A DNA stretch of 64,000 nucleotides from Rugalucina vietnamica. Its lineage: Eukaryota > Mollusca > Bivalvia > Lucinida > Lucinidae. The stretch covers positions 7,804,214 through 7,868,213 of the forward strand of contig OZ024871.1 of assembly GCA_964017185.1 (NCBI GenBank), read 5' to 3'. A program made the position numbers and the translations under genes. Every line of letters starts with the position of its first letter. The first letter of the stretch is position 1. Of this stretch, positions 43,740-55,373 are shown piece by piece. The notes under the pieces were generated by a model, which had not been told where the DNA came from, did not search any database, and saw nothing but the letters and a program-made list of their open reading frames with translations.

Positions 43740-45235
43740 TACTGTGTGGGACTATTCCAGAGTCTGACTGTTCTAGGAAAATATGAGTTCATATTGTACA
43801 AAGTCCGGGTATATGGTACAAAGATTTTTTTTTGTTTCAGTTAGATGATGATGATGATGTACGGCAACTAGATAGTGTTTGATTTTATATAATACGACAA
43901 GTGAATTTTGTATTCTTCTGTTTTCAAGTGTTTGCCAGTTTAGAACTTTAAGCATTTCAGCGACACTGCTAGTGAAGTCGTTATCATTTAGACAGTATCT
44001 AGCTGCTGCTCTCTGAACTCTATCTACCTAATAATAAGTAAGTTTTTCCTACCATGGATGCCGTACTGGAGCGCAGTACTCGAGCAGAGGACGAACATAA
44101 GTGTTGTTTGATGTTTCTTTAATTTTCTGATTATTTGTCTGTACATTTCTTTTAATGAATTTCAGAGTGTTAAAAGCTTTGGAGGCCATATTTTCAATGT
44201 GGTGTTCCAGGAGAATTCTTCATTAATTGTGATTCCGAGATACTTTGCATTTTCAGTGGCTTTCAGTTCGATGTTGTGAAGCGTATATGGAAAGATGATT
44301 GGTTTTTGCTTCTTTCTTTTTGGTTACACGAACCCCTTAACATTTTTTCCGGATTAAATTCCATAGACCAGTCTGATTCCCATTGTTCCAGTTTAAGCAA
44401 GTCATCCTGCAAGGTTTGAGCATCTGATTCGGAAGTTATTGTTAAATATACTATTGTGTCGTCAGCAAATAGTCTAGCTCTGCTTTTTAGGGAGTCAGGT
44501 AAGTCATTTATATGAGCCAGAAATAGACAGGGCCTCAGGACAGAGTCCTTGGGGACACCTGACATGACAGGTGCTGTAGAGGATTAATTGCCTTCAACAA
44601 CAACAGATTATGATCTATTTTGGAGGAATGATTTGATCCATGAAACTGTATTGAGATTTACACATAGGTTAAATAGTTTATATATAATTTAGTTATGTTC
44701 TACTTTGTCAAATGCTTTGCTAAAATCCATTATAATAAGGTCAATTTGTTTGTAATTTTCAAGGTTGTCAAAAATATCCTGAGTAAAACTTACAAGTTGA
44801 GTTTCACAGCTATGTTTAGAGTGAAAACCGTGTTGAAAAGAATTTAGGAGGTTGTTTGAATCAAAGTGAGTCATGATGTTAGAAACAAGAATGTGTTCTA
44901 TCAATTTGGAGGCTATACAGGTCAACGAAATAGGCCTATAATTACTGGGTTTGCATTACGGGCCTTTTTGTAGACAGGGGCTAAGAGAGCAGTTTTCCAA
45001 TCATCAGGTACAATACCTGTGGATAGAGAGCTTCTGAAGATTTTGGTGAGAATAGGTGCTATTTCAGCATGTAGCTCTTTCAGGAGTCTATGTGATATTT
45101 CATCGGGACCGGAAGCTTTATTTGGATTGAGGCCTTTGAGGAGGCCTTCAACTCCTTTGTCAGTTATGGTGATTTCAGGCATACTGTTATCATTTTTGGG
45201 TTTTTGAACTTGAAACCAGAGTGCTAGCTCAGCCA
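43740..45235 (-). pseudogene. Third LINE remnant (minus), CR1/jockey-like RT
   Basis: Pieces in order: 45182-44922 (GLLKGLNPNKASGPDEIS), 44925-44689 (NSFQHGFHSKHSCETQLVSF, IIMDFSKAFDKVEHN), 44565-44263 (GVPKDSVLRPCLFLAHINDL, LFADDTIVYLTI), and a C-terminal end near 44000-43773 (MLKVLNWQTLENRR). Frameshifts and stops throughout. A distinct copy from the element at 34-39 kb. Confidence 0.78.
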
Positions 45236-45309
45236 GAAACTTAAGTCTTAGAGTTTTTGGTCTTGAAAGACAGACTCAAACTTCTTTAAAGCAAATTATT
45301 TAGTTATGG

Positions 45310-46032
45310 TATAGGTGGAAAGACATTGGAATGGATAATGTTTTTTGTGTGCTTTAGGCAGCAAAGGGTAGTAGTTAATAATGATGTTAAATTTGACTGG
45401 GTCCCTCTTGTTTCTGGTGTCAAACAGGGCACCGTTCTCAATCCATTGTTGTTCTCCTTGTACATAAATGACAAACTCGTTGGCATTGACTCTCAAATCA
45501 GGCTTTTTGCTGAATACTGTGTTTGTTACCGTGAAATTAGAACAGTTGAAGATACATTGAAACTTCAGAAAGACATTGACCTTTTAGGAGCTGGGCCCGA
45601 AAATGGGGCATGGGATTTCAACCTGTCAAATGCAACATGATGCAGCTGACAAATAAGCGGATAAATAAAACTGAGGCCTCCTACACCCTCGTGGGTACAC
45701 TATTGGAAAATGTTGATAGCATTAAATATCTAGATGTAACAATTACAAATGACTTGAAGTGGAATACCCATATCACCAATATCTGTACTAAAGCCAATAG
45801 AACGCTTGGATTCTGAAGGAAAAAACCTATTTTCTTGTCCCCAAGATGTTAAAGAAGCAGATTATAAAGGACTGGTGCGCCCAGCCCTGGAATATGGACG
45901 TTCTGTTTGGGTTCCTTATACTAAAGGCCTCCAGGAGGAATTGGAGAAGGTATAGAATCGTGCCGCTAGGTTTGTAACTAGGAATAAGGAAGTATGACTG
46001 GCATTCTTGAACAACTCAAATGGGAATCTCTC
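45310..46032 (+). pseudogene. Fourth LINE remnant (plus), RT 3' half, part 1
   Basis: Plus-strand RT from VPLVSGVKQGTVLNPLLFSL through a changed active site (LFAEYCVCY where FADD is expected) to NVDSIKYLDVTITNDLKWN and, after a shift, LVRPALEYG. The sequence stops abruptly at 46032 where a Helitron-like element is inserted and resumes at about 48119. Confidence 0.75.
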
Positions 46033-48118
46033 AAACCAGAGGACCATTGGTCCTGAGAACGCTCACCTGAAGCCTGATCTTGGAGTATTAAGTCATAATG
46101 AAATGACCTTGACCTTGAATACTCACACACCTTTATTGACTTCATAAGTTGTCTGCATCTGCAAAGTTTCAGGTCTCAGGCTGCAATAGTTTCCAAACCC
46201 AGTGATTTCTGAGAAAACCATAATTTTAATTTTGATATTTAAATGACCTTGGGCCAAGGTCAAGACATGACCTTGGCCTTCATTAATTACTTACCTTCAT
46301 TGACTCCATTAGTTGTCTGCATCTAGCAACTTTCAGGTCTCAGGCTGCAACAGTTTGTTTTCGCCTTTTCCCATATGAAAGCCTATGTTTCCAAAATTGA
46401 CCTTGCAGTAAAATAGGTCAAGGTCATCATAGGGTCATCATTTCAACAAACTATGATGGGCTGGAGTCCCAAATGCTACATACCAAATTTCATGAAAATT
46501 GGCCTGCCGGTTCTGGAGAAGAAGATTTTTGAAAGGTTTTTACCATATATGGGCGTGGCGGCCATCTTGGTCATGTGACATGGATTTCGCGATCAAACTT
46601 TCGTCTCCCCTACCCATGGATGCTCCACATAAAATTTCACTTTGATTTGCCAAGCAGTTTCAGAGAAGAAGATCTTTGAAAAGTGTGTATGGACAACAGA
46701 CTGGCCAAGGTCAAGAGATGGCCTTGACCTATATTAATCACATACCTTCATCTACTCCATTAGTTGTTTGCATCAACCACTTTTCAGGCCTCAGGCTGCA
46801 ATAGTTTTCAAAAAATCCATAGTTTTCACTTCTTCCTATGTAAAAGCCTATGTTTCCAAATTTGACCTTGCCATAAAATAGGTCAAGGTCATCCAAGGTT
46901 CATCATTTTATCAAACTGTGATGGGCTGAGGTCCCCGATGCTACATACAAAGTTTCGTGGAAATCGGCCCACCGATTCTGGAGAAGAAGATTTTTGAGTG
47001 GTTTTCACCATATATGGGCGTGGCGGCCATCTTGGTCATGTGACCTGGATTTCGCTATCAAACTTTCGTCTCCCCTACCCATGGATGCTCCACAAAAAAT
47101 TTCACTTTGATTGGCCGTGCAGTTTCAGAGAAGAAGATCTTTGAAAAGTGTGTATGGACAACAGACTGGCCAAGGTCAAGAGATGACCTTGACCTATATT
47201 AATCACATACCTTCATCTACTCCATTAGTTGTTTGCATCTACCACTTTTCAGGCCTCAGGCTGCAATAGTTTTCAAAAAATCCATAGTTTTCACTACTTC
47301 CTATGTAAAAGCCTATGTTTCCAAATTTGACCTTGCCGTAAAATAGGTCAAGGTCATTATAGGGTCATCATTTTATCAAACTATGATGGGCTGAGGTCCT
47401 TGATGCTACATACCAAGTTTCGTGGAAATCGGCCCACCGGTTCTGGAGAAGAAGATTTTTGAAAGGTTTTTACCATATATGAGCGTGCTCCACATAAAAT
47501 TTCACTTTGATTGGCCAAGCAGTTTCAGAGAAGAAGATCTTTGAAAAGTGTGTATGGACAACATACTGGCCAAGGTCAAGAGATGACCTTGACCTATATT
47601 AATCACATACCTTCATCTACTCCATTAGTTGTTTGCATCTACCACTTTTCAGGCCTCAGGCTGCAATAGTTTTCAAAAAATCCATAGTTTTCACTTTTTC
47701 CCATGTAAAAGCCTATGTTTCCAAATTTGACCTTGCCGTAAAATAGGTCAAGGTCATCCAAGGGTCATCATTTTATCAAACTATGATGGGCTGAATTCCC
47801 CGATGCTACATACCAAGTTTCGTGGAAATCGGCCCACCGGTTCTGGAGAAGAAGATTTTTGAGTGGTTTTTACCATATATGGGCGTGGCGGCCATCTTGG
47901 TCATGTGACCTGGATTTCGCGATCAAACTTGAAATGCCACTACCCAAGGAGGCTCCACATAAAATTTCAACAAGATCGGCCAAGCGGTTTCAGAGAAGAA
48001 GATCTTTGAAATTGTGGACGACGGACGACGGACGGACGACGGACGACGGACGGACGGACGCCGGATCATGGCCATCCTATAAGCTCACCTTGTGAGCCTT
48101 CGGCTCAGGTGAGCTAAA
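46033..48118 (+). mobile_element. Helitron-like family B copy 3, inserted in a LINE
   Basis: Same ends as copies 1 and 2 (AACCAGAGGACC, GCTCACCTGA; 3' hairpin GCTCACC...GGTGAGC, TAAAA) with a GACG microsatellite at ~48010-48060. The core units are related but differ in detail from copies 1 and 2, with CTCAGGCTGCAATAGTTTTC and GTTGTTTGCATC blocks. One unit is shortened (~47480). There is no obvious target duplication, as expected for Helitrons. Confidence 0.8.
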
Positions 48119-48534
48119 AAGGAGAATGAATAATCGACTTATCTTGCTATACAAAGGTCTGAAGGGTAAAGTCAGAATACCTACAGATGACCTTATCGCA
48201 AAAACTAGGCGTTGTAACCTCCCTGACTCTCTGTTTTCTACTGCTGACATGTCAGATAATTGTGCGTCCAAGTTCGCTTCACTTGTGCGTTCTATGGACT
48301 AATTTCTCCACCATCCGAACCCCTGATGAAATAGTCATTTTTACCTCTCCAACATGAGAGTACATGTATTTCTGATTTTAAAACAAGTGTAAAGAGTCAC
48401 TTCTCAGAACTGTTACCATAATGATTTTATAGCTGTCTAATGCATTATATATTTTCAATATTCCCGTGCTCATGTTCAATGGTTTCTGAAAGCATTAGCG
48501 GTTTACTCGTTGATAATAATAATACAGGGTGTTA
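48119..48534 (+). pseudogene. Fourth LINE remnant, part 2 (C-terminus, 3' UTR)
   Basis: Directly after the Helitron-like element the plus strand reads RLILLYKGLKGKVRIPTDDL then TRRCNLPDSLF and a stop near 48301, the expected end of the RT protein interrupted at 46032. The 3' UTR ends in GATAATAATAATA, the start of an ATA-type tail. Confidence 0.75.
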
Positions 48535-49900
48535 AGAAAGTTCGAAGACATCAGTTAAAAGGACACTAAGTGTTTAATAAAGCATACAGATATCATAATA
48601 TACTGTACTTTTAATTTTGAAAATATGGCAAACAAGAAATAACGGACAAAAACCTTGTTTTATATCAAACTGATAAGAAAATTATATGTGGCAATAAGCT
48701 ACCCGTCTTCTGAAATGACATTCACAAAATGCAAAATGTGGGTTTAAACAGTGCTTGCCTGAGAAACTGTTAAAATTTCCAATACCAGTGAATTCATATT
48801 GAATACGTTGATCACAAATATCATCAGGAATGTTTTATGCTAATTTGAGTCATAATTTCCTATTGCCTTGTAAACTTTCTGGAATTGTTGAGCAAAATCT
48901 TAGGGTACCCCCATTCTTGAAAAAAGGCCACAAATACTAGGGGGTATAGGTAAATATTTTATAGGCATTTGAAACTGCCTGGTTATTGTCATTTCTTTTT
49001 CTAATATAATACTATTTAATATGTTGTTGCATAACAAAAACTCACTTTTGATGATGTCATTTCCTTATCTTTGAAGAAAACTTAACGAACAATACGTTAT
49101 ACCTTACCCTGTCCCTCTAATTCATCAAAATGCAATTTTGTGTTAAAAACTTCAAAATCGTGAGCATAACATACACATACAGTAGTTTATTCAGACTGGC
49201 GTGGTAATATTTGATACAGGGGTGTGTATTATTGTGATTTACGGTGCCCATACCAGTAAAAATGTTATATTGTTCACGAAAATCTCGATTTTCCGTCATT
49301 TAACCTAATTTTGGTACTTTTTTGGGGGTCAAAACTAATGTATGATAAATTTTAACCACACAATCTATAAAATTGACATTTTAACAATTCTGTTCACTTA
49401 ACAGACACTTAATTCATCTTATGAAATATTTTATGTAAGTTATTTGTTCCACATTGTGTCTATGTTAAGTCTTGATTACCCCTACCCCCTATCAAAACAC
49501 CCACAGCTTTTCTGTTCGTAAACTATGTGTTTTCATCTGATGAAAATTCATATGTTGTGAACTATCTTATAATAACTATTATGTTCATGTTAAAGTTAAG
49601 GACAATGACTATCACTTTAAGTTATTTTATGTTCCCCAATTTATATTGTGGATGTTTTAAATTATGTTTAATATGCCACCCCCTTTTACACAATATCTCA
49701 TAGAGAATACGGCAAGCTGTGGCACCCTGACATAGAAATTGTTATATAAACTAGTAAAAACAGAAGTTGTAGAAGTTCTATGATATTGTGCAAACTGATA
49801 TTAAAATGGGTTTTAAGTGTGTAGATTTTTTGGATTGTATGGTTATTCATTGTGAAGTTATAAGGATTATTGCAATGTCTTCGAACTTTCTTAACACCCT

Positions 49901-49901
<1 letters not shown>
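48535..49901. mobile_element. 1.37-kb TIR element in the LINE tail
   Basis: The ends CAGGGTGTTAAGAAAGTTCG (continuing AAGACAT) and the exact complement are flanked by TA (48533-48534, 49902-49903). It sits inside the TAA repeat of the LINE tail. No transposase reading frame. Probably a non-autonomous Tc1/mariner relative. Confidence 0.78.
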
Positions 49902-49956
<55 letters not shown>

Positions 49957-49957
49957 T
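49902..49957 (+). repeat. (TAA)n, rest of the LINE 3' tail
   Basis: About 18 TAA units continuing the GATAATAATAATA found at 48521-48534 on the other side of the TIR element. Confidence 0.85.
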
Positions 49958-50351
49958 TTATTTAATGTCGCTTTATACTTCAACAATCAACATTTTCAAA
50001 GTTTTCATTATACCTCGTACATGTACTGAATCCAAACTTAAGGTATGTATTTAGAAATATACTACCTAACTTTGCATAAGGGACCAGTCATTTATAACCA
50101 GGTGGGGGGGGGGGGGGCTGGTTATTTTCAGGGGGGGGGGGTCAAGAAAAAAAAAAAGAACTTCTCTGGGGGGGTCGGCGGAAAAAACATGAACATATAG
50201 GGGGGGGTCAGAATTTTTTCATATATTTTGGGGGGGTCATATATTTTTCAGTTGATATTAAGGAAAGTAACTAGTTGATCATTGATGACATGAAAATGCT
50301 TTAATATCTAGGTGATTTTCTTACTTTTAAATAATTGGTTTTCAGAAACAT

Positions 50352-50592
50352 ATGAGCCACCTCGTGGAAAAACCAACAATGTGGTTTCCGAACAGGTCCG
50401 ACACAAATCAGGCTGTACAATCACAGAAGCAGGCTAGAAGCTTGAAATTTCAGATTTAGGAAGAAGAGGAAGTGTACTATCCGTGTAGCGAAAACAAAGG
50501 CGTTGATCAGCTTCGCAGTACCGCGAAACTGATCTGCTGCACCTTTGTTTTCGCATATGCAGATTGTTGGTTTTCTCGTAACGAGGCTCATA
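50352..50592 (+). mobile_element. MITE-A copy 22 inside TIR element 1
   Basis: Forward full copy (TGAGCCACCTCGTGG to TCGTAACGAGGCTCA) nested in the larger element, so it inserted later. Confidence 0.85.
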
Positions 50593-50743
50593 TATATGTA
50601 TGATGCATCTTTTCTGTATATTTATATTGCAGCAAAATACTATACAGTTCATTTTTGACCTAATGGGCAGACTTTTTAAGAGTCTGCTTTTTCAAAAACT
50701 TGTCAGCCACACCAGCAAAGTTTATATCACATTTCAGATCATT

Positions 50744-51351
50744 TCAGTCATCTCCAAAAAACTTTCTAGTTTGCCAGTGCCCTTGTCGTCTCCCAACCCT
50801 GCTTGTGGTATTGGGAAGATTCACTGTGTGTGCATCATCTTCCGAAAAATCATGTTCGGATGTTTCCAGTTCATCTAACCGTATTTCCAACTCTCCATCA
50901 TTACCCACATCATCATCCGAGTCATTCTCTGAGTCACTCAAAACAACTTCTTGCTTTCTCTCCTTCTTTTTGATTTTCTTGCTCATACAAACTGTGGCTG
51001 CTATTTGTTTTTAGCTATATGGGCCTCTATTTGAAAAATCTTATCTTTTTTCTTCAGATTTACGTCCAATTTAATATTATTTTCCTTTATATATCTGTCA
51101 AGGTGACATAGTTTAAGTTTGTTTAATTTCCTTTCTCTGTATACATTTTCCCAGTCAATATTAAGATACTCATCATCTGAATTTGTTGCCTTTCTTGCTG
51201 AACGTTTTCTTTTCTTAAATTCTAGTAATTCCATATGGTGTATTTCATTTAAAATCAATTTTTCTTCAGTACAGTATGTTTTTGCAAACTTGGCCACCTC
51301 TTCCTTGGCTTTTGAGGAAATCTGGTTCGCATGAAATAACTGCATGTGCAT
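50744..51351 (-). pseudogene. Acidic/basic protein remnant in TIR element 1
   Basis: Two minus-strand frames. The first is 116 codons (51351-51001): a Lys-rich segment with ELLEFKKRKRSARK and a C-terminal SAP-like stretch LCHLDRYIKENNIKLD. It ends in a stop. The second is 80 codons (50986-50744), in another frame, with SDSENDSDDDVGNDGELE and an end GRRQGHWQTRKFFGDD. They probably formed one transposon-borne protein or two exons. I do not recognise the family; a DNA-binding accessory role is only inference. Confidence 0.45.
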
Positions 51352-51652
51352 GAGCAGTGTAGTTTTTTTCTTTCAATAATGTTCATGCCTAAAATAAACT
51401 AACATGAATATATCTACATAAACATAGCAGTGTTCATTAATTTGCATGCAGCCAAGTCAGCAGTACATACAGCAAAATTGGGCCAATATTGTTTGGGGGG
51501 GGGGGGGTCAAAAAAATCCAAAGCTTTTGCCTGGGGGGGGGGGGGGCTAAAATTATTTACGGCAGATATCTGGAGGGTCATGTTTACTTTCTGTACTTTA
51601 ACGAAAATATAACCAGCCCCCCCCCCCCACCTGATAATAAATGACTGGTCCC

Positions 51653-52257
51653 TAATTTTTCAAATTTTTACGAAGCTTCACTTTTTCTGCAATCTATTGG
51701 ATAAAATATCAAATTTCAGCCGCCAGCCACACGGGTGTAAAAATTCCTTTCACATCCATGTTATATTTACCGCACATTATATTTTGAAGTATTTATAGAC
51801 TACAGGGTAAGCAGATAATAATAGCTCACATCGTAAACATCGACATCTGATATACAGTCTTGCATTAGAAACCTTACAGTTTCGCTAATAATTCTCATCA
51901 AGTTGCAGAACGATTAATTAACGTATCTTATATTTCCAACTCATTGAAATAGTTTTCTGAATGCATCGCATCTTGTGTAGTGCAAAAAAGGATAAGAAGA
52001 GGCTTTTATCTCAATGTATACTGATACTGAAAACAATGCAATTATAACTTGTAACTTGAAGTTATCAGTTGTATTTCGTATGCTGGCGACATACCTAGCC
52101 TATTTTGGCACACGATAGCCACGAATACGAAATTTTGAATTTCGCGCGATTTTCGTCACGAATTTGATAAAAAAAAATGAGCCAATTAAAGCATGTACGA
52201 AGCCAACCGATGGTCACACGATGGACACACGAATACCACACGAATACCACACGATTA
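51653..52257. other. Spacer between the two GGGACC elements
   Basis: AT-rich. CACACGAATAC repeats at 52215-52252 form a short imperfect tandem array directly before the next element. Confidence 0.45.
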
Positions 52258-52531
52258 GGGACTGGTCATTATTTATGCCCAGGGGGGGAGTGGAGGAAAT
52301 CTCACCATTTTGCATTTTTTTCTGGGGACCCCCTCCTTTGTACTGGTATTTTTTTCAAGACCCCCCCTCATGTCTTTATGTTTTTTTAAAAGTCCCCCCC
52401 CCTTTGACAATGCCCCACATTGTATTTTAAAGCCCCCCCCCCCCCATAATGTCCACTCCATATAAAACACACACTCTCTCTCCATAAAACAGCTCTCTTA
52501 ATATGAGGTTTTAAAAGCAAGACAAAACACC

Positions 52532-54005
52532 AAACCAGAGGACCATTGGTCCTGAAATCGCTCACCTGAGATTCGGTCTTGCATGACCTTTAGCTAAGGT
52601 CATGTTGGTCAATGTACAAAGTAAACTTGACCTCTAATTCTCAAATAATTAATGAAAATTTACCTTTTTTTGGGCCCCAGCAACCAATCAAAATAAGGTA
52701 TTAGGGCAAAAGTAATATAAAACATAGAGGACTACTAAATAAACATTTCTGCAAAATCTCCAATGAGACTGCAGAAATAGCAAATTTTCGCTTTTCCCCA
52801 TTATAAGTCTATGGAAACTGAAAGTAGCCATAGCAACCATAGTGCTTATCTGACTGGAACAAAAAAAAACAACATTTTTTGTAGAGGCTAATGCCAGGAA
52901 CATGTATGCAATATCAGCTTCATAAAGCAAACAGTTTCTGAGAAGAAGATTTTTAAAGATTTTTTTCGAAAATTTGCCCTTTTTGGGGCCCCAGCAACCA
53001 ATCAAAATAAGCGATCAGGATGAAGGTCATCTGAAACGTAGTGCATTACTCAATAAACATTTCTCTAAAAACAAAAATGAGACTGCAGAAATAGCAAATT
53101 TTCACTTTTCCCATTATAAGTCTATGGAAACTGAAAGTTGCCATAGCAACCAGAGTTCTTATCTGACTGGAACAAAAAACAACCTTTTTGTAGAGGCTAA
53201 ATGCCAGGAACATGTATGCAAAGTATCAGCTTCATAAAGCAAACAGTTTCTGAGAAGAAGATTTTTAAAGAATTTTTTTCTCAAAAATTTGCCCTTTTTG
53301 GGGCCCCAGCAACCAATCAAAATAAGCGATCAGGATGAAGGTCATCTGAAACATAGTGCATTATACTCAATAAACATTTCTCTAAAAATAAAATTCAAAT
53401 ATCTCCAATGACTGAGACTGCAGAAATAGCAAATTTTCACTTTTCCCATTATAAGTCTATGGAAACTGAAAGTTGCCATAGCAACCAGAGTTCTTTTCTG
53501 ACTGGAACAAAAAACAACTTTTTTGTAGAGGCTAATGCCAGGAACATGTATGCAAAGTATCAGCTTCATAAAGCAAACAGTTTCTGAGGAGAAGATTTTT
53601 AAAGATTTTTTTCGAAAATTTGTCCTTTTTGGGGCCCCAGCAACCAATCAAAATAAGCGATCAGGATGAAGATCATCTGAAACGTAGAGCACTACTCAAT
53701 AAATATTTCTCAAAAAATAAAACTCAAATATCTCCAATGAGAAAGCAAAAATTTGCAATTTCCCCTTTTTTCCAGTATAAGTCTATGGGACGTATAAGTT
53801 GCCATGGCAACCAGAGTTCTTATCAGATCTGAACAAAAAACAACATTTTTGGTCCCCCCTCCTGTGGATGCTTTATGCCAAATATCAAAAGTTTTGGCCA
53901 CACAGCTTCAGAGGAGATGTCATTTGAAATTGTGGACGACGGACGGACGACGGATACCTATCTATCCAATAAGCTCACCTGAGCCTTCTGCTCAGGTGAG
54001 CTAAA
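52532..54005 (+). mobile_element. Helitron-like family B copy 4 with a different core
   Basis: The 5' end AAACCAGAGGACCATTGGTC, GCTCACCTGAG and the 3' hairpin AGCTCACCTGAGCC/GCTCAGGTGAGCT with TAAAA match copies 1-3. The core, however, is four ~310-350-bp units with GGGGCCCCAGCAACCAATCA, TTATAAGTCTATGG and GCCATAGCAACC. The microsatellite is short (GGACGACGGACGG). It is nested in TIR element 2. Confidence 0.78.
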
Positions 54006-54059
54006 AAGACAGAGTGGTTCGCAAGAAAATTAAGACTGAAAATACCAGTGTTCTTTAAT

Positions 54060-54212
54060 ATTTTAAACCGATACAAAGTACGTCTGCAGTAAATGAGGAA
54101 GAAGAAGAAAAGGAAGAAGACGACGAAGAAGAGGAAGACTAAGAAGAGTTTGAGAGTGAAAAGAGTGAAAGCTCAAATCAAGTCAGTGACGAAGAGATTG
54201 ATTTAAAATGAA
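54060..54212 (+). pseudogene. Acidic tail remnant
   Basis: Plus strand reads a run of Glu/Asp (EEEEEKEEDDEEEED), a stop, then FESEKSESSNQVSDEEIDL and K before a second stop. It looks like the C-terminus of a decayed gene, perhaps the counterpart of the acidic remnant in TIR element 1. The composition alone does not identify it. Confidence 0.3.
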
Positions 54213-54307
54213 GTAAAATATAGTGATTGATGGAGTATCAAGTTAGATGTTTGGACAATATCCTCACATTAAAGTTTTATAATGGTTCAATATCTAGGGT
54301 CATGTTA

Positions 54308-54437
54308 TGATTGTACAATGTCTCTACTTTCAAAATTAAAAAATTCAAGCCTCTTCTTATCTTCTGTAGCTGTAAAGCCTGGTTTGTCGGACCGGCTTAG
54401 AAGCTCCGAGGGCAGATTATTTTGTAATGAGGGTCAA
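54308..54437 (-). mobile_element. MITE-A right-half remnant
   Basis: Blocks TGTCTCTACTTTCAAAATT, TCTTCTGTAGCTGTAAAGCC and TGGTTTGTCGGACC match the right half of a reversed MITE-A copy, with many changes. Confidence 0.5.
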
Positions 54438-54737
54438 ATGAAAAAAAAAAAAAACCCAGAAAATAATAGAATCAAAGTTTTAATAAAGATTAAAGTTTTG
54501 ATTTATGTCTACTATCCTGTTTTTGTTTTGTTTTTTTTTTTTTTTTTCCAACTGACAATTTTCAGGGCCCCCAAACGACTTTCATCATTATTTTTCTAAA
54601 GCCCCCCCCCCCCTCAATCAAACTAAAATTATTGGATGCCCCCCTTGCCGAGTGAAAAAATTTTCAAATCCCCCCTTCATTTCCTCCACTCCCCACCTGG
54701 CTATAAATAATGACCGGTCCCTTATACCGGCTGTGTA

Positions 54738-54830
54738 TAAAACCTGTAACCGAACCAAACCGAACCGAACCTACGGAAATTACCGAACATATCCGGCCGA
54801 ACCTACGGAAATTATCGAACATCCGGACCG
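54738..54830. repeat. CCGAACCTACGGAAATTA repeat
   Basis: CCGAACCTACGGAAATTA occurs twice ~33 bp apart, next to AACCGAACCAAACCGAACCG. The AACCG vocabulary is shared with the foldback array at 55876-56455. Confidence 0.6.
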
Positions 54831-55109
54831 GACATATGGCAATTATGATCTTTCGATACCGGGAATTAATTGCATTACCTGTTAAAATGACCAAAATTTT
54901 GAAGTTCAAGCACTTATTTCACTATTTACAAAGGGTTTTATGTAATTTTACCGCTAAGTTAAGCTTAATGAAGGATCATAAAGGTTGTTTGTTTATTTAT
55001 TTATTTGTTTTTTAAGTATCTAAATTATAATACCACTTTCGTACGGGTTCGCGCCCCACTATGGGCCAAATGTTTTTCCGACTAGAAATAAATTAACCCA
55101 TCGAAATGT
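54831..55109. other. Unassigned spacer
   Basis: Nothing recognised. Confidence 0.4.
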
Positions 55110-55373
55110 ATGTGGTCTGGCTGTCGCCAGGCGGACGCGGTGGTTTCACAGGCATATCCCGGATGTGCCGAGATATGTCCTGGCTTTCCTCTACCTCAGG
55201 CAGCTCGCGTCACTGTTGCATCTGGGGAAAAGGGGCTTTGGGTAGTATGGTACAACAGTGACGTGGTTAAGGTTAAGGTGCAAGGGAGGGAAATCCGCAT
55301 TGACAAGATTCAAATATGTGTTAGGGATATTGTACTGGTGGTGGGCATTAATCCTGTCACTGCGGAGTGGTGA
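55110..55373 (+). other. GC-richer open stretch, unidentified
   Basis: An 87-codon plus-strand frame in a region less AT-rich than its surroundings, with GRRQADAVVSQA-like and VRDIVLVVGINPVTAEW segments. It may be a fragment of an unknown mobile-element gene. No domain recognised and no splice context. Confidence 0.2.

Larger units (their letters stand above)
50080..51652. mobile_element. TIR element 1 with TAA duplication and G-runs (PIF/Harbinger-like)
   Basis: The ends are GGGACCAGTCATTTAT and its complement, followed by a run of 12-14 G (C on the other side). TAA lies on both sides (50077-50079, 51653-51655). Long G-runs recur at 50140-50250 and 51495-51548. It carries MITE-A copy 22 and a minus-strand coding remnant. 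TSD TAA plus terminal GGG fits PIF/Harbinger, but no DDE transposase is visible. Confidence 0.75.
52258..54721. mobile_element. TIR element 2 with TTA duplication (PIF/Harbinger-like)
   Basis: The ends GGGACTGGTCATTATTTAT and ATAATGACCGGTCCC (complement) continue as CAGGG/CCACCTGG and GGGAGTGGAGGAAAT in both arms. TTA lies on both sides (52255-52257, 54722-54724). C/G-runs are frequent near the ends. It contains Helitron-like family B copy 4, an acidic coding remnant and half of a MITE-A. Confidence 0.75.

Noticed and set aside
48535-49901. Complete Tc1/mariner transposase gene within the TIR element
   Set aside because: No reading frame above ~60 codons carries DDE-type motifs; the element is non-autonomous.
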